Assembly (NCBI RefSeq): GCF_042652645.1
Contig: NZ_JBHSGU010000005.1
Coordinates: forward strand, 372,001-436,000
Length of the DNA stretch: 64,000 nucleotides
Direction of reading: 5' to 3'
From: Glaciecola siphonariae
GTDB lineage: Bacteria; Pseudomonadota; Gammaproteobacteria; Enterobacterales; Alteromonadaceae
The position numbers were made by a program, and so were the translations under genes. Of the stretch, positions 51,320 through 60,743 are shown piece by piece (within the stretch, counting starts at the first letter, position 1; the number at the start of each line of letters is the position of its first letter). Under the pieces are notes generated by a model that saw nothing but the letters and a program-made list of their open reading frames with translations, made no database searches and was not told the DNA's origin.

Positions 51320-54076
51320 ATGCCTCGGCTAAAGCAAGCACGTTTTATATTGATGTTGGTCAGCGCAGTGTGTTTAAGCGCTTGTTCTGATAAATCTGCA
51401 AATGAATGGCAGCTCAGCGAAAGTAACCACAGCGTGCGTCATGAAGCAGGTTTAGTTGCACACAACAACACCATGGTCTTACTTGGCGGTCGCGGCGAGC
51501 GTCCTATTGAGGTATACGACAGCGAAGCGCACAGCTGGAAACAACAACTTACCCCAGCGCAAGAGCTGCATCACTTTCAAGCGGTCAGCCATGATGGACT
51601 GATTTATATCATTGGCGCACTTACCGGTCCTTGGCCAGAAGAAACTGCCGTTAGCGAGGTACTCACGTACAACCCAGACACGCAAACGCTCATTGCGTCT
51701 CATAAAATACCAGAATCACGTCAACGCGGTGCGGCCGGTCTGGTCGTGTATCAAGACGAATTATATTTGCTCGGCGGCCTAACCAACGGGCACATGGGCG
51801 GCAGCGTGCCTTGGTTTGATAAATACAACCCACAAACCGGACATTGGCAAACTCTGCCTGATGCACCGACTGCTCGCGATCATTTTCAAGCAGTTGTGGT
51901 TGGCCATAAGCTCTATGCAATTGCTGGTAGACAGACTTCTCATGCCACTGGCGAGGGCATGTCGCTGACGCAAGCACAGCTTGATGTTTACGATTTTAAC
52001 ACGCACACGTGGAGCACTCTGCCCGCCTCAAGTAACTTAGCCGTGCCCAGAGCGGGAAACATGGCCAGTGCAATTGGCAAACATATTATGGTGCTGGGCG
52101 GAGAATCTAGCGCACAGACCCTTGCGCACAACGAGGTCAGCATTTTTGATACTAGCACCTTAAGCTGGCAAAACGCAGAGCCTATGCAAGAGGGTCGTCA
52201 TGGCTCGGGTGTTGCCATTATAGATAATAAAATTTATACCGTGTCGGGAAGCGGCAAAGCCGGCGGAGAGCCTGAACTTACTACTATGGAGTATTTAAAC
52301 CTAAACGATTTTGACTTAGCGAACACGGCAAATTCGGCAATTAGTTTTGGCCAAGCGTTTACCCTCGATATAGTCGGGCCAGAGGTGTCTGAAACCGACA
52401 GCGTTAATCCTTTCACGCAGTATTTAATGCGCGTTACATTTTCACATCCCAGTGGCCAAACCAAGGTTATTGAAGGCTATTTTGCAGGTGACGGTAACGC
52501 CGCGAACACTAGCGCAAAAGCAGGCAACATATGGCGCAGTAAATTTACGCCCCAGCGCACCGGCGAGTGGGAATATAGTGCAGCGCTGTATGAGGGTGAG
52601 GATGTTGTATTTGCAAGCGAGGAAAGCCTTACGGCGATGAGTCCTATAGCGCAGGCAAACGGTACATTTACCGTAGGCAAAGTACGTCCCAACGATGGCT
52701 TTTTTGCACAAAATGGCCAGCTCAGTGTGAAAAACGGTTATTTCTTCTTTCCTCACACCCAACGTTACTGGATAAAAGCAGGCGCCAACAGTCCAGAAAA
52801 CTTTTTGGCTTATAATGAGGTTGATGGCACATACCGTGCGGCTCAACAAGCGCGCGATGGCGAAGCAAAAGCTCCAGACTTTATTCACGAATTTACAGCC
52901 CACGTACAAGACTGGAAAGCGGGCGACCCAACATGGCAGCAAAACAAAGGTAAAGGCATTATTGGTGCTATTAATTACATGGCCGACATGGGTATGCAAT
53001 CTCAGTATTTTTTAACCATGAACATTAACGGCGATGGCGCAGATGTGTGGCCCTACACTTCACATGAAGAGTTTGAACGCTTTGACGTAAGCAAATTAGC
53101 GCAGTGGGACGTGATATTCAGTCATTTGCAGGCTCGCGGCATCATGCTGCATGTGGTAACCCAAGAGACTGAAAACGAACTCTTGCTTGATGGGGGCAAT
53201 ACTGAGCGCCTGCGCCAGCTTTATTATCGCGAACTGATCGCGCGCTTTGGCTACCATAACGGCTTGGTTTGGAACTTGGGAGAAGAGAACGGGCCTGCTG
53301 AATGGTCACCTAAAGGCCAAAACGACGAGCAGCGTATTGCAATGGCAGCATACTTTGCCCAAAACGACCCTCATAATAATCCTATCTTTTTACACACCCT
53401 GCCTAGCGCGAGCGATAAAGACACCATTTTACCGCCGCTTTATGCAAGTGCCTTCGACGGGATGTCGTTTCAAGTCGACAATCGAGAAACGGTATTCAGT
53501 GAGATTATGAAATGGCGACGCGCGTCAGTTAACAATGGTGTAAGCAATAATGACGGCTGGGCAATCACCATGGATGAAATTGGCATGTGGCACACTGGGG
53601 CTAAAGTAGATGCAGACGACCCCACTCACGACAGTTTGCGCCGGCACGCGTTATGGGGTGCATTAATGGCCGGAGCAACGGGCGTAGAATGGTATTTTGG
53701 TGCTCACCAGCCGCACAACGACTTATCATCAGAAGACTTTCGTCAGCGCGAAAATTTATGGAAACAAACAAAAATTGCTGCCGACTTTTTTAACGAGCAA
53801 GCCCTTAGCAGCCTCAAACCACTTACCGACGGTCAGGGGCTGTATCACATGCAAAGTGACACAGTGGATATCATTTACTTTTTACCCATGAGCAGCGCTG
53901 AACTGCCGCTAGCGGCAGGCCTTTACGATGTAACCTGGCTAGACCCTATCAGCGGAGCACGTATGCATAGTGCTGAGGTAGAACACAGCGGTGAAGGAAT
54001 GTTGAAAATAAATGTGCCCAGTGATTTTGCACAAAAAGATACGGTACTGGTACTAGAACGAAAAACGCCTGCATAG
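51320..54076 (+). CDS. Lipoprotein with Kelch repeats, DUF5060 and glycosidase-like barrel
   Basis: 918 residues with a signal peptide and lipobox LSAC (Cys22), Ser after Cys, so likely in the outer membrane. Residues about 40-330 are Kelch repeats (MVLLGGRG, LYLLGGLTNG, IMVLGGESS, each with a paired WxxL strand). About 335-460 resembles DUF5060. About 465-830 resembles a TIM-barrel hydrolase of the type fused to DUF5060/DUF4038: candidate catalytic glutamates lie in VWNLGEEN near 655 and TMDEIGMW near 750. The C terminus is a small beta domain of the sort seen after such barrels. The protein probably acts on a surface glycan. Substrate unknown. No polysaccharide locus or TonB receptor is adjacent. 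Domain names are pattern-based. Confidence 0.75.
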   Translation: MPRLKQARFILMLVSAVCLSACSDKSANEWQLSESNHSVRHEAGLVAHNNTMVLLGGRGERPIEVYDSEAHSWKQQLTPAQELHHFQAVSHDGLIYIIGALTGPWPEETAVSEVLTYNPDTQTLIASHKIPESRQRGAAGLVVYQDELYLLGGLTNGHMGGSVPWFDKYNPQTGHWQTLPDAPTARDHFQAVVVGHKLYAIAGRQTSHATGEGMSLTQAQLDVYDFNTHTWSTLPASSNLAVPRAGNMASAIGKHIMVLGGESSAQTLAHNEVSIFDTSTLSWQNAEPMQEGRHGSGVAIIDNKIYTVSGSGKAGGEPELTTMEYLNLNDFDLANTANSAISFGQAFTLDIVGPEVSETDSVNPFTQYLMRVTFSHPSGQTKVIEGYFAGDGNAANTSAKAGNIWRSKFTPQRTGEWEYSAALYEGEDVVFASEESLTAMSPIAQANGTFTVGKVRPNDGFFAQNGQLSVKNGYFFFPHTQRYWIKAGANSPENFLAYNEVDGTYRAAQQARDGEAKAPDFIHEFTAHVQDWKAGDPTWQQNKGKGIIGAINYMADMGMQSQYFLTMNINGDGADVWPYTSHEEFERFDVSKLAQWDVIFSHLQARGIMLHVVTQETENELLLDGGNTERLRQLYYRELIARFGYHNGLVWNLGEENGPAEWSPKGQNDEQRIAMAAYFAQNDPHNNPIFLHTLPSASDKDTILPPLYASAFDGMSFQVDNRETVFSEIMKWRRASVNNGVSNNDGWAITMDEIGMWHTGAKVDADDPTHDSLRRHALWGALMAGATGVEWYFGAHQPHNDLSSEDFRQRENLWKQTKIAADFFNEQALSSLKPLTDGQGLYHMQSDTVDIIYFLPMSSAELPLAAGLYDVTWLDPISGARMHSAEVEHSGEGMLKINVPSDFAQKDTVLVLERKTPA

Positions 54077-54085
54077 CAGGCGTTT
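54063..54085. terminator. Bidirectional terminator between lipoprotein and chemoreceptor genes
   Basis: AAACGCCTGC (54063-54072) and GCAGGCGTTT (54076-54085) make a perfect ten-base stem around ATA. It overlaps the stop codon of the lipoprotein gene. T-rich on the plus side and A-rich on the left, so it serves both converging transcripts. Confidence 0.85.
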
Positions 54086-54130
54086 ATTCAACATAGTAGG
54101 CGCTAAATACGCTCTTGTTTTAACCGCTCG

Positions 54131-55762
54131 CTAGTATTTAAACTGGCGCATGATGCGGCTAAAGTCTTCCGACAGCTGCTCTAACTCGTGGCTAACGTGA
54201 GTCAGTTTTTCGGAGCTTGAGGCAGTATCCTCGGTTCGGTTATTAATTTCATCTACGTTATGACTAATCGACTGAGCCACGGTTTGTTGTTCACCGGTAG
54301 ACTTCGCAATTTGGTCGTTCATCAAGGTAATGCGGCTAATTGTCTGGGTAATTGCACCTAAACTGCTACCGGCTTTGTTTGCTTCATCTACACTCAATGA
54401 AGCTTGCTCTGTACCTTTGGCCATTACCGTTACCGCAGAGCGCGCAGCGGTTTGCAACTGCTCTATGGTGGTCTGAATTTCTTCGGTTGATTTTTGCGTA
54501 CGAGAGGCAAGGGTTCTTACTTCATCTGCCACCACCGCAAAACCGCGGCCTTGCTCGCCTGCACGCGCAGCTTCAATTGCCGCATTAAGTGCAAGTAGAT
54601 TGGTTTGTTCCGCGATGCCTTTGATCACATCTAACACCACGCCAACCTGATTCGAGTCTTCTTCAAGCTTTTTAATCACTACGGCGGTTTCGTCAACACG
54701 TGATGCAAGCACCTGAATGCTAGATACGGTCTGATTTACTACTCGCTGACCATCATCTGCCGCACCCGAGGCCTCTGTTGCAGCTTGAGCTGCTTCATTT
54801 GCACTTGCCGCCACCGCATTTACACTGGTGGTCATGTCATCTACCGCAGCTTTTGCATCAGCCGCCGACATTTGCTGTGCCGAAATAGTCGTGCGAGCGT
54901 TAGTGGATACCTGATTTAGGTTGTCGGCTAGGGCAGCAAGCGGCTGGCTAGCGTTGCCTATATCGCGCACTACGTTTTGTAGCTTTTCAACAAACTGGTT
55001 AAACCAATGCACCAAATCACCAATTTCGTCTTTGTTAGCGGTGCGAATGCGTACCGTTAAGTCGCCGTCTTCTTGGGCGATGTCTTTTAACGAGTTAACA
55101 ACATTGAGTATGCTAGAGCGAAGGTTACGCACAATTGGAATGGCTACGGCAAGCAGCACAATTGCAGTAATCAGGCCCATAAATATGCCTACTTGGCTCA
55201 GGCGCTTTGCCGCGACGTTAGAGGTTTCAATGGCGGCTTCAAATTCTTCTAATTGGCTCTGGCTAAATTTGGTTAACGCGCCGGTTGCCGCGTCAAAATA
55301 GTCGTTCATTTCTTGGGTTAGGTCAGCGAGCTTAGAGAAGTCGGCGGTGTTGTTTACCATCGACTCACTTACCCCGTAGGCTACGTCAAAATAACGAGCA
55401 AAATCACTGAGGATGGGCGCTACGTCGTTAGCTAAATTTTGATCGAGCGTTCTAATCGCCTCAAGGTTCTCAATCGTGGTATTAGCTTCGGCCTTTGCTT
55501 TTGTGAGCGATTCTTCATCGCCGGTGGTAACTGCCGCGCTCAAGCTCGATTTTACATTTTCCATGTTCACCAAAGCATTGCGAGATGCTAGTAAAGCTGG
55601 GAATTGAAGCTCGCGTGCGTCTTCTAGTAGCTTTACATTAGTGCTGGCCGTACTTGCCGTAAAACCAACAAATACAACAAAGCTAAGTATAGCCATGCCC
55701 GGAATAGCAAAAAGCTTTTGCGCTATGGACAAACGGGCTAAAAAGCTTGTGAAAACATTCAT
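54131..55762 (-). CDS. Methyl-accepting chemotaxis protein
   Basis: 543 residues from the ATG at 55762 (MNVFTSFLARLSIAQKL), with a good GTGGG ribosome site; a 14-residue extension to 55804 is possible. Two membrane helices (about 15-37 and about 190-212) enclose a helical periplasmic sensor of about 155 residues. A HAMP domain (about 215-265) and a long signalling coiled coil follow, with the hairpin tip EQTNLLALNAAIEAARAGEQGRGFAVVADEVR intact by its key residues. It reports on an unknown ligand to CheA/CheW. It stands alone. Confidence 0.93.
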   Translation of the reverse strand: MNVFTSFLARLSIAQKLFAIPGMAILSFVVFVGFTASTASTNVKLLEDARELQFPALLASRNALVNMENVKSSLSAAVTTGDEESLTKAKAEANTTIENLEAIRTLDQNLANDVAPILSDFARYFDVAYGVSESMVNNTADFSKLADLTQEMNDYFDAATGALTKFSQSQLEEFEAAIETSNVAAKRLSQVGIFMGLITAIVLLAVAIPIVRNLRSSILNVVNSLKDIAQEDGDLTVRIRTANKDEIGDLVHWFNQFVEKLQNVVRDIGNASQPLAALADNLNQVSTNARTTISAQQMSAADAKAAVDDMTTSVNAVAASANEAAQAATEASGAADDGQRVVNQTVSSIQVLASRVDETAVVIKKLEEDSNQVGVVLDVIKGIAEQTNLLALNAAIEAARAGEQGRGFAVVADEVRTLASRTQKSTEEIQTTIEQLQTAARSAVTVMAKGTEQASLSVDEANKAGSSLGAITQTISRITLMNDQIAKSTGEQQTVAQSISHNVDEINNRTEDTASSSEKLTHVSHELEQLSEDFSRIMRQFKY

Positions 55763-55820
55763 AACATACCCACTTAAAGAATCTAAGGTGTTTAATTTAA
55801 GCATGTCATGAACGCTATCC

Positions 55821-56309
55821 TTACTCGAAGGCCTCCACTGACATACCTGATAGTCGATATCCTACTGACGCGATATCTCCCTGCCACCCCTCGGTTGACA
55901 AGGTTCCTGTCACCCAGATGGCATCGTATAGATTATCTATCGGCACGCCTTCAGAAAATATTACATAAACTATTTGATTTGATGGTGGAGGCGGTACATG
56001 CACGCAAGCACCAAAGTACGGCACAAGCAGAAATTCAGTAATCGCATCGGCGTCACCTTCGAGGGGTACAACGAAGCCCGGAATTTTCACCAGCTTTTGG
56101 TTCAATTCTTCAACTAAAGGCGCATTAGGCTGGGCTTGCGTCATGTTGCCATTGTGATCCATCGGCACTGGCGGCACCACAAAACCTTTGGGCACTAGGT
56201 CTTCCCAATACACTTCTTTAGGCTCGTTAGCCAAAGCGAAATTGGCACCTAATGAGGGTATAAAAAACACGAAAAATAAAACTGTCCCAATAACTTTTGG
56301 GTTTAACAT
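55821..56309 (-). CDS. DUF3299 exported protein
   Basis: 162 residues from the ATG at 56309; AGGAG lies six bases upstream, and a terminator for the preceding gene (56360-56380) lies beyond, which rules out the longer open frame to 56441. A signal peptide (MLNPKVIGTVLFFVFFIPSLGA, to about ANFALA) is followed by the DUF3299 core with WEDLVPKG, IPGFVVPLEG, and LVPYFGACVHVPPPP. The family is periplasmic and often lies near ABC transporters or copper-related genes; function is unknown. It stands alone here. Confidence 0.88.
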   Translation of the reverse strand: MLNPKVIGTVLFFVFFIPSLGANFALANEPKEVYWEDLVPKGFVVPPVPMDHNGNMTQAQPNAPLVEELNQKLVKIPGFVVPLEGDADAITEFLLVPYFGACVHVPPPPSNQIVYVIFSEGVPIDNLYDAIWVTGTLSTEGWQGDIASVGYRLSGMSVEAFE

Positions 56310-56359
56310 GTTCATCTCCTGCTTTGCTTTGCATAAATCGGGTATGTTTGTATAAAAGA

Positions 56360-56380
56360 AAAGCCCGCAATGCGAGCTTT
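56360..56380 (-). terminator. Rho-independent terminator of ppa
   Basis: On the minus strand AAAGCTCGC, loop ATT and GCGGGCTTT pair over nine bases with one G-U, followed by TCTTTTATA. It lies about 80 bases after the ppa stop and before the DUF3299 gene. Confidence 0.85.
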
Positions 56381-56457
56381 CATCTAATCTTGAGTAGTGT
56401 TTAGCTTTGGTGACATTACATACGTGACAGTCGTGCCGCAAAAAACGCTAATTAAGA

Positions 56458-56994
56458 TTAATCGGCGTCTTTTTGGTAGCGCTGAGCACTCGACACAATT
56501 TCTGCTTTAGCACCTTCAATACCATCCCAGCCGTCGATTTTTACCCATTTTCCTTTCTCAAGGTCTTTGTAATGAGAAAAGAAATGCTCAACTTGGTCTT
56601 TAATGAGCTGCGGTACGTCACCGATATCTTGAATATCGTTATACGATTGAGAAAGCTTAGCTACGGGTACAGCGATTACTTTTGCGTCTTGACCAGATTC
56701 GTCGGTCATATTAAGCACACCAACAGGGCGACATTTAATGACTGAGCCTGCCAATAAAGGATGTGGCGTCATAACCAATACGTCTACTGGGTCACCATCG
56801 TCAGACAAGGTGTTATTTACATAGCCGTAGTTGAGTGGGTACTGCATGCAGGTGCCCATAAAGCGGTCTACAAACAAGGCGCCGGTGTCTTTATCAACTT
56901 CGTACTTAATAGGTGATGAAAAGGCCGGTATTTCGATGATCACGTAAACTTCATCAGGCAAGTTGCTGCCCGCAGGCACGTCATTTAAACTCAT
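56458..56994 (-). CDS. ppa: Inorganic pyrophosphatase
   Basis: 178 residues from the ATG at 56994 (MSLNDVPAGSNLPDEV); GAAGGA precedes it. Family I soluble pyrophosphatase with IEIPAFSSPIKYEVDK, the metal-binding acidic motif DGDPVDVLV, and VGVLNMTDESGQDAK. It hydrolyses pyrophosphate and pulls biosynthetic reactions forward. Stands between a terminator and the fbp gene; both run on the minus strand with 141 bases between. Confidence 0.97.
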   Translation of the reverse strand: MSLNDVPAGSNLPDEVYVIIEIPAFSSPIKYEVDKDTGALFVDRFMGTCMQYPLNYGYVNNTLSDDGDPVDVLVMTPHPLLAGSVIKCRPVGVLNMTDESGQDAKVIAVPVAKLSQSYNDIQDIGDVPQLIKDQVEHFFSHYKDLEKGKWVKIDGWDGIEGAKAEIVSSAQRYQKDAD

Positions 56995-57135
56995 GTTGGT
57001 TCCTTCACTAAGTGGTATTAATAAGATAAAGCAATGTTGCAAGTATAGTGAATATTGCCAGCGCTATAAAGGCTTATTAAGCATGGAGGGCCGAATTTTA
57101 CTCACTATTATCGCAACTGGCGGCTTAACTAAGTA

Positions 57136-58107
57136 TCACTTAACGTAATACTCCAAGCAGCTTTCTACCTCTTCTTTTGAACCGAGCAAGGTCGGCACGC
57201 GTTGATGAATTTCACTGGGCATCACTTCCATAATACGGCCTTCGCCAGTAGAGGCTAGGCCGCCTGCTTGCTCAATCAAAAACGCCATTGGATTTGCCTC
57301 ATATAACAAGCGCAGCTTTCCCGGAATTTTAGGATTACGCTTGTCAAAGGGATACATGAAAATACCGCCTCGACACAGCACTCGATGAATATCACCCACC
57401 ATCGCCGCCACCCAGCGCATGTTGTAATCTTTCTTTCGTGGTCCGTCTGCACCAGCAATAAGGTCTGCAACGTATTGCTGAATGGGCGCTTCCCAATGAC
57501 GCTGATTAGACGTGTTAATGGCAAATTCACTGGTTTGCTCTGGAATTTTTACGTTAGCTTGAGTCAGCAGAAAGCCGCCGTGCGTTTTGTCTAAAGTATA
57601 TAAGTGCGTGCCGCGACCGGTAGTCATGGCCAGCATGGTTGAAGGACCATAAAGCACATAACCCGCAGCCACCATTTGCGTACCGGGTTGTAAAAATGCA
57701 GACGGGTCGTCAGGCTTCATCCATTGAGGAGCGTGCGCAATCGAAAAGATAGTACCAATCAAACTGTTGATTTCGGTATTTGACGAGCCGTCCAAAGGGT
57801 CAAAACTTACTAGATAGTTGCCGTCTGCGCTACATGGCACAACGTCTTCTTCTTCTTCAGAAGAAATCGCTTTTACGTAACCTGAGTCTCTTAGGGTGTC
57901 TTTTAAAATTTGATTCGAAATCACGTCCAATTTTTTTTGCGTTTCGCCCTGTACGTTTTCACTCAAGGTTGAACCTAACACGCCTGCCAATGCGCCTTGA
58001 CTTACGCGGAACGAAATTTCTTTACAGCCCGCTAAAAGGGTACGAATAAGTAGAATTAATTCTAACGGCGCACCGTCTTGTTGCAGTTGGGAGTTGAGGC
58101 GTTTCAT
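57136..58107 (-). CDS. fbp: Class I fructose-1,6-bisphosphatase
   Basis: 323 residues from the ATG at 58107 (MKRLNSQLQQDG), with AAGGAAG just upstream; a longer open frame to 58206 lacks similarity. The metal-binding motif DPLDGSSN is present, and the sugar-phosphate site KIPGKLRLLYEANPMAFLIEQAGG is intact. It catalyses the irreversible step of gluconeogenesis. Next to ppa, both running minus. Divergent from mpl across a 410-base gap that contains an inverted-repeat element. Confidence 0.97.
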   Translation of the reverse strand: MKRLNSQLQQDGAPLELILLIRTLLAGCKEISFRVSQGALAGVLGSTLSENVQGETQKKLDVISNQILKDTLRDSGYVKAISSEEEEDVVPCSADGNYLVSFDPLDGSSNTEINSLIGTIFSIAHAPQWMKPDDPSAFLQPGTQMVAAGYVLYGPSTMLAMTTGRGTHLYTLDKTHGGFLLTQANVKIPEQTSEFAINTSNQRHWEAPIQQYVADLIAGADGPRKKDYNMRWVAAMVGDIHRVLCRGGIFMYPFDKRNPKIPGKLRLLYEANPMAFLIEQAGGLASTGEGRIMEVMPSEIHQRVPTLLGSKEEVESCLEYYVK

Positions 58108-58288
58108 TAAAAACAAGCTTCCTTTGTTGAGTTGTTTGCGCAGACCTGAGTCGCAAAATAAGAATGAGATGGTACATAAACGAGCAGTAATTACATACGT
58201 ATGCAAGCCTCTTTATTGTAACCATCTTAATAAATAGCTCAACTGCTGAATCTTAATTTTCATAATTCAAATTGAAAATATCCTAAAT

Positions 58289-58425
58289 AAGCTCAGCTCT
58301 GAATAAGAAACACTGCAAACAATTGATTTTTATTACTATTTCCAATTTTAACATCCGGTGGTGTTAAAAAGGTGATTCACTGCGTTATAAGCGCTGGGCG
58401 ATGTTTCTTAGCCAGAGCTGAGCTT
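58289..58425. repeat. 137-bp inverted-repeat element between fbp and mpl
   Basis: The left end (from 58289, AAGCTCAGCTCTG...) and the reverse complement of the right end (to 58425) agree at about 22 of 24 bases. The core has a second palindrome: TTTTAACA (58346-58353) and TGTTAAAA (58362-58369). The whole lies in the otherwise gene-free 58108-58517 region. It may be a small non-autonomous mobile element (MITE-like) or a large operator; no terminal duplication was recognised. The remaining gap has no further recognised feature. Confidence 0.65.
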
Positions 58426-58517
58426 GACTAAAAATCATAGATACGGCTTGTCTATGAGTTCTGATACACTTGCACTATTGCTTATTTGCTAAAGCTGACA
58501 ACAAGAAGAATACGCCT

Positions 58518-59885
58518 ATGCACGTACATATTTTAGGAATTTGTGGCACCTTTATGGGCGGCATTGCTGCCATTGCAAAAAGTTTGGGCTACACCGTCAC
58601 AGGCTCCGACCGTAACGTTTACCCTCCCATGAGCACGCAGCTAGAAGAGTTGGGAATTGCCCTGTCTGAGGGTTACGACGTTAGCCAGTTTGACCCAGAG
58701 CCCGACATTGTAATTATTGGTAACGCCATGGCCCGCGGTAATCCGGCCGTTGAATATGTGCTCGACCGCAACCTCGCCTATACCAGTGGCCCGCAATGGC
58801 TGCTTGACCATTTGCTAAAAGACCGTTGGGTACTCGCAGTGGCGGGGACTCACGGCAAAACCAGCACTACCAGTATGCTAGCTTGGATATTGGAAGCTAC
58901 AGGGCTTGAACCAGGCTTTTTGATTGGTGGCGTGCCTGAAAATTTTGGCATCTCTGCCCGCATTGGTAAAACACCATACTTTGTGATTGAAGCAGATGAA
59001 TACGATAGTGCATTTTTTGACAAGCGTTCTAAATTTGTGCACTACCGCCCACGCACCCTTGTACTGAATAATTTAGAGTTTGACCATGCCGATATATTTG
59101 ATGATTTAGACGCCATCAAAAAACAGTTTCATCATTTAGTGCGCACCGTGCCCTCAAACGGATTAGTGCTCGCCACAGCAGCCGAGGCTAATATGGAATC
59201 GGTACTTGAAATGGGCTGTTGGAGTCAAAAGCAATTTATCGGTAATGCACAAAAAGCAACATGGCAAGCCAAGCCCCTCAAATCTGACTGTTCTAACTTC
59301 ACCGTTATTCATGAGGGCAAAACGGCTGGCGAGGTGCAGTGGGATCTCATTGGCGAGCATAATATGCACAACGCCCTCATGGCAATTGGCGCGGCGCATC
59401 ACGCTGGCGTAAGCTTACCCGATGCCATAAGCGCACTAGGCACATTTAAAAATGTAAAACGGCGCATGGAAATTAAAGGCGTAGTTAACGGCGTAACGGT
59501 TTACGACGATTTTGCCCATCACCCCACCGCGATTAAAACCACCATTGACGGCTTGCGTAACAAGGTAGGGAATCAAAAAATTATCGCAGTATTAGAACCA
59601 AGGTCAAACACCATGCGTATGGGTGTTCACAAGAATCAACTTTCTCAGTCTTGGCAAGTGGCCGATGAGGTGCATCTTTTAGAGCCAAGCCAACTGACTT
59701 GGTCATTACAAGAACTGGTACAAAACAGTAAAGTGCCGGTGTATCTATATAAAAACGCGGAGCAAATTGTGGCGCAACTTATGACCAAACTAAAACCCGG
59801 AGACCACGTGCTTATTATGAGCAACGGCGGCTTTGACTCTATCCATAAGAAGCTGCTTAATGCCTTGGCAGAAAAACATGCGTAA
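58518..59885 (+). CDS. mpl: UDP-MurNAc:L-Ala-gamma-D-Glu-meso-DAP ligase
   Basis: 455 residues from the ATG at 58518 (MHVHILGICGTFMGGIA), matching the E. coli start; AAGAAG precedes it. The ATP-binding GTHGKTST is near 110 and the Mur ligase EADEYDSAFFDKRSKFVHY motif follows. It recycles cell-wall tripeptide onto UDP-MurNAc. Its stop overlaps the ubiX start by eight bases. Confidence 0.96.
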   Translation: MHVHILGICGTFMGGIAAIAKSLGYTVTGSDRNVYPPMSTQLEELGIALSEGYDVSQFDPEPDIVIIGNAMARGNPAVEYVLDRNLAYTSGPQWLLDHLLKDRWVLAVAGTHGKTSTTSMLAWILEATGLEPGFLIGGVPENFGISARIGKTPYFVIEADEYDSAFFDKRSKFVHYRPRTLVLNNLEFDHADIFDDLDAIKKQFHHLVRTVPSNGLVLATAAEANMESVLEMGCWSQKQFIGNAQKATWQAKPLKSDCSNFTVIHEGKTAGEVQWDLIGEHNMHNALMAIGAAHHAGVSLPDAISALGTFKNVKRRMEIKGVVNGVTVYDDFAHHPTAIKTTIDGLRNKVGNQKIIAVLEPRSNTMRMGVHKNQLSQSWQVADEVHLLEPSQLTWSLQELVQNSKVPVYLYKNAEQIVAQLMTKLKPGDHVLIMSNGGFDSIHKKLLNALAEKHA

Positions 59886-60507
59886 GTCTATCACACTAGC
59901 CATTACGGGTGCTTCAGGCGCGCCATACGCTTTAAAGCTTTTAAGCATGCTTATAAAAGCCGACTACCATGTATTTTTGCTAATGTCGTCAGCAGCCAAA
60001 GTAGTATTTGCCACTGAAGAAAATATGCAAATACCCGGGCAAAGCGAGCAAATGGCAAAGTTTTTTGCCGAATATGCAGGCGGAAGCGAAGAACAAATCA
60101 CCGTGTGCTCAAAGCAAGAATGGTTTTCACCAGTAGCATCTGGCTCTGCGGCGCCCAAACAAATGATTATTTGCCCTTGCTCAACCGGTACATTGTCTTC
60201 TTTAGCGGTAGGTGCGTGCGACAATTTAATAGAGCGAGCTGCTGACGTTGTCATTAAAGAGAAGGGCCAGCTCATATTAGTGCCCAGAGAAATGCCGCTA
60301 TCGAGCTTACATCTACAGAACATGCTGACCTTATCTAACCTTGGGGTCACCATCATGCCAGCGGCACCGGGTTTTTATCATAATCCAAAGACAATTGACG
60401 ACTTGGTCGACTTTGTCGTTGCGCGCATCCTCGACCATATCGGCCTTGAACAAGGCCTAGTGGCCCGTTGGGGTTATGATCAAAACAGGGGCGCGAAAAA
60501 TAAATAA
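59878..60507 (+). CDS. ubiX: Flavin prenyltransferase UbiX
   Basis: 209 residues from the ATG at 59878 (MRKSITLAITGASGAPYA). The flavin-binding TGASGAPYA lies at 8-16, and CPCSTGTLSSLAVGACDNLIERAADV is the central family block, with LVPREMPLS after. UbiX makes prenylated FMN for the UbiD decarboxylase in ubiquinone synthesis. The start overlaps the mpl stop, a linkage seen in related genomes. Confidence 0.96.
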   Translation: MRKSITLAITGASGAPYALKLLSMLIKADYHVFLLMSSAAKVVFATEENMQIPGQSEQMAKFFAEYAGGSEEQITVCSKQEWFSPVASGSAAPKQMIICPCSTGTLSSLAVGACDNLIERAADVVIKEKGQLILVPREMPLSSLHLQNMLTLSNLGVTIMPAAPGFYHNPKTIDDLVDFVVARILDHIGLEQGLVARWGYDQNRGAKNK

Positions 60508-60536
60508 CTAAGCCAATGTTTATTTTATTGGTGGAG

Positions 60537-60743
60537 TTTGTGTAAAGGATGCTTTGGCTGCTGTTGTGCATCTGCATTTAATTGACTTACAGAGGGGCCG
60601 CGTTTGAAAAACGCTGTGAACCCATCCATGGGCGCTCGGCGAAATCATCCATGATTTCGACGTTTTCAAACGCGGCCCCTCTGCAAATCAATCCATTTCG
60701 AGATTGCACGGCACAACAACAGCCAAAGCATCCTTTCCACAAA
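60537..60743. repeat. 207-bp long inverted-repeat element with nested palindromes
   Basis: The first 76 bases or so (from 60537, TTTGTG...AAGGATGCTTTGGCTG) and the reverse complement of the right end (to 60743) are about 85% identical. The innermost arms share the near-perfect GAGGGGCCGCGTTTGAAAA. The centre holds CCCATCCATGGG (60621-60632) and GAAATCATCCATGATTTC (60641-60658). There is no coding capacity for a transposase, so it could be a MITE- or REP-type element. It could fold into a long hairpin in RNA and also act as a terminator after ubiX. It fills the 278-base gap before the nuclease gene. Confidence 0.85.

Noticed and set aside
56310..56441. A 44-residue N-terminal extension of the DUF3299 protein
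   Set aside because: It would span the ppa terminator and place a cysteine-rich stretch before a clear signal peptide.
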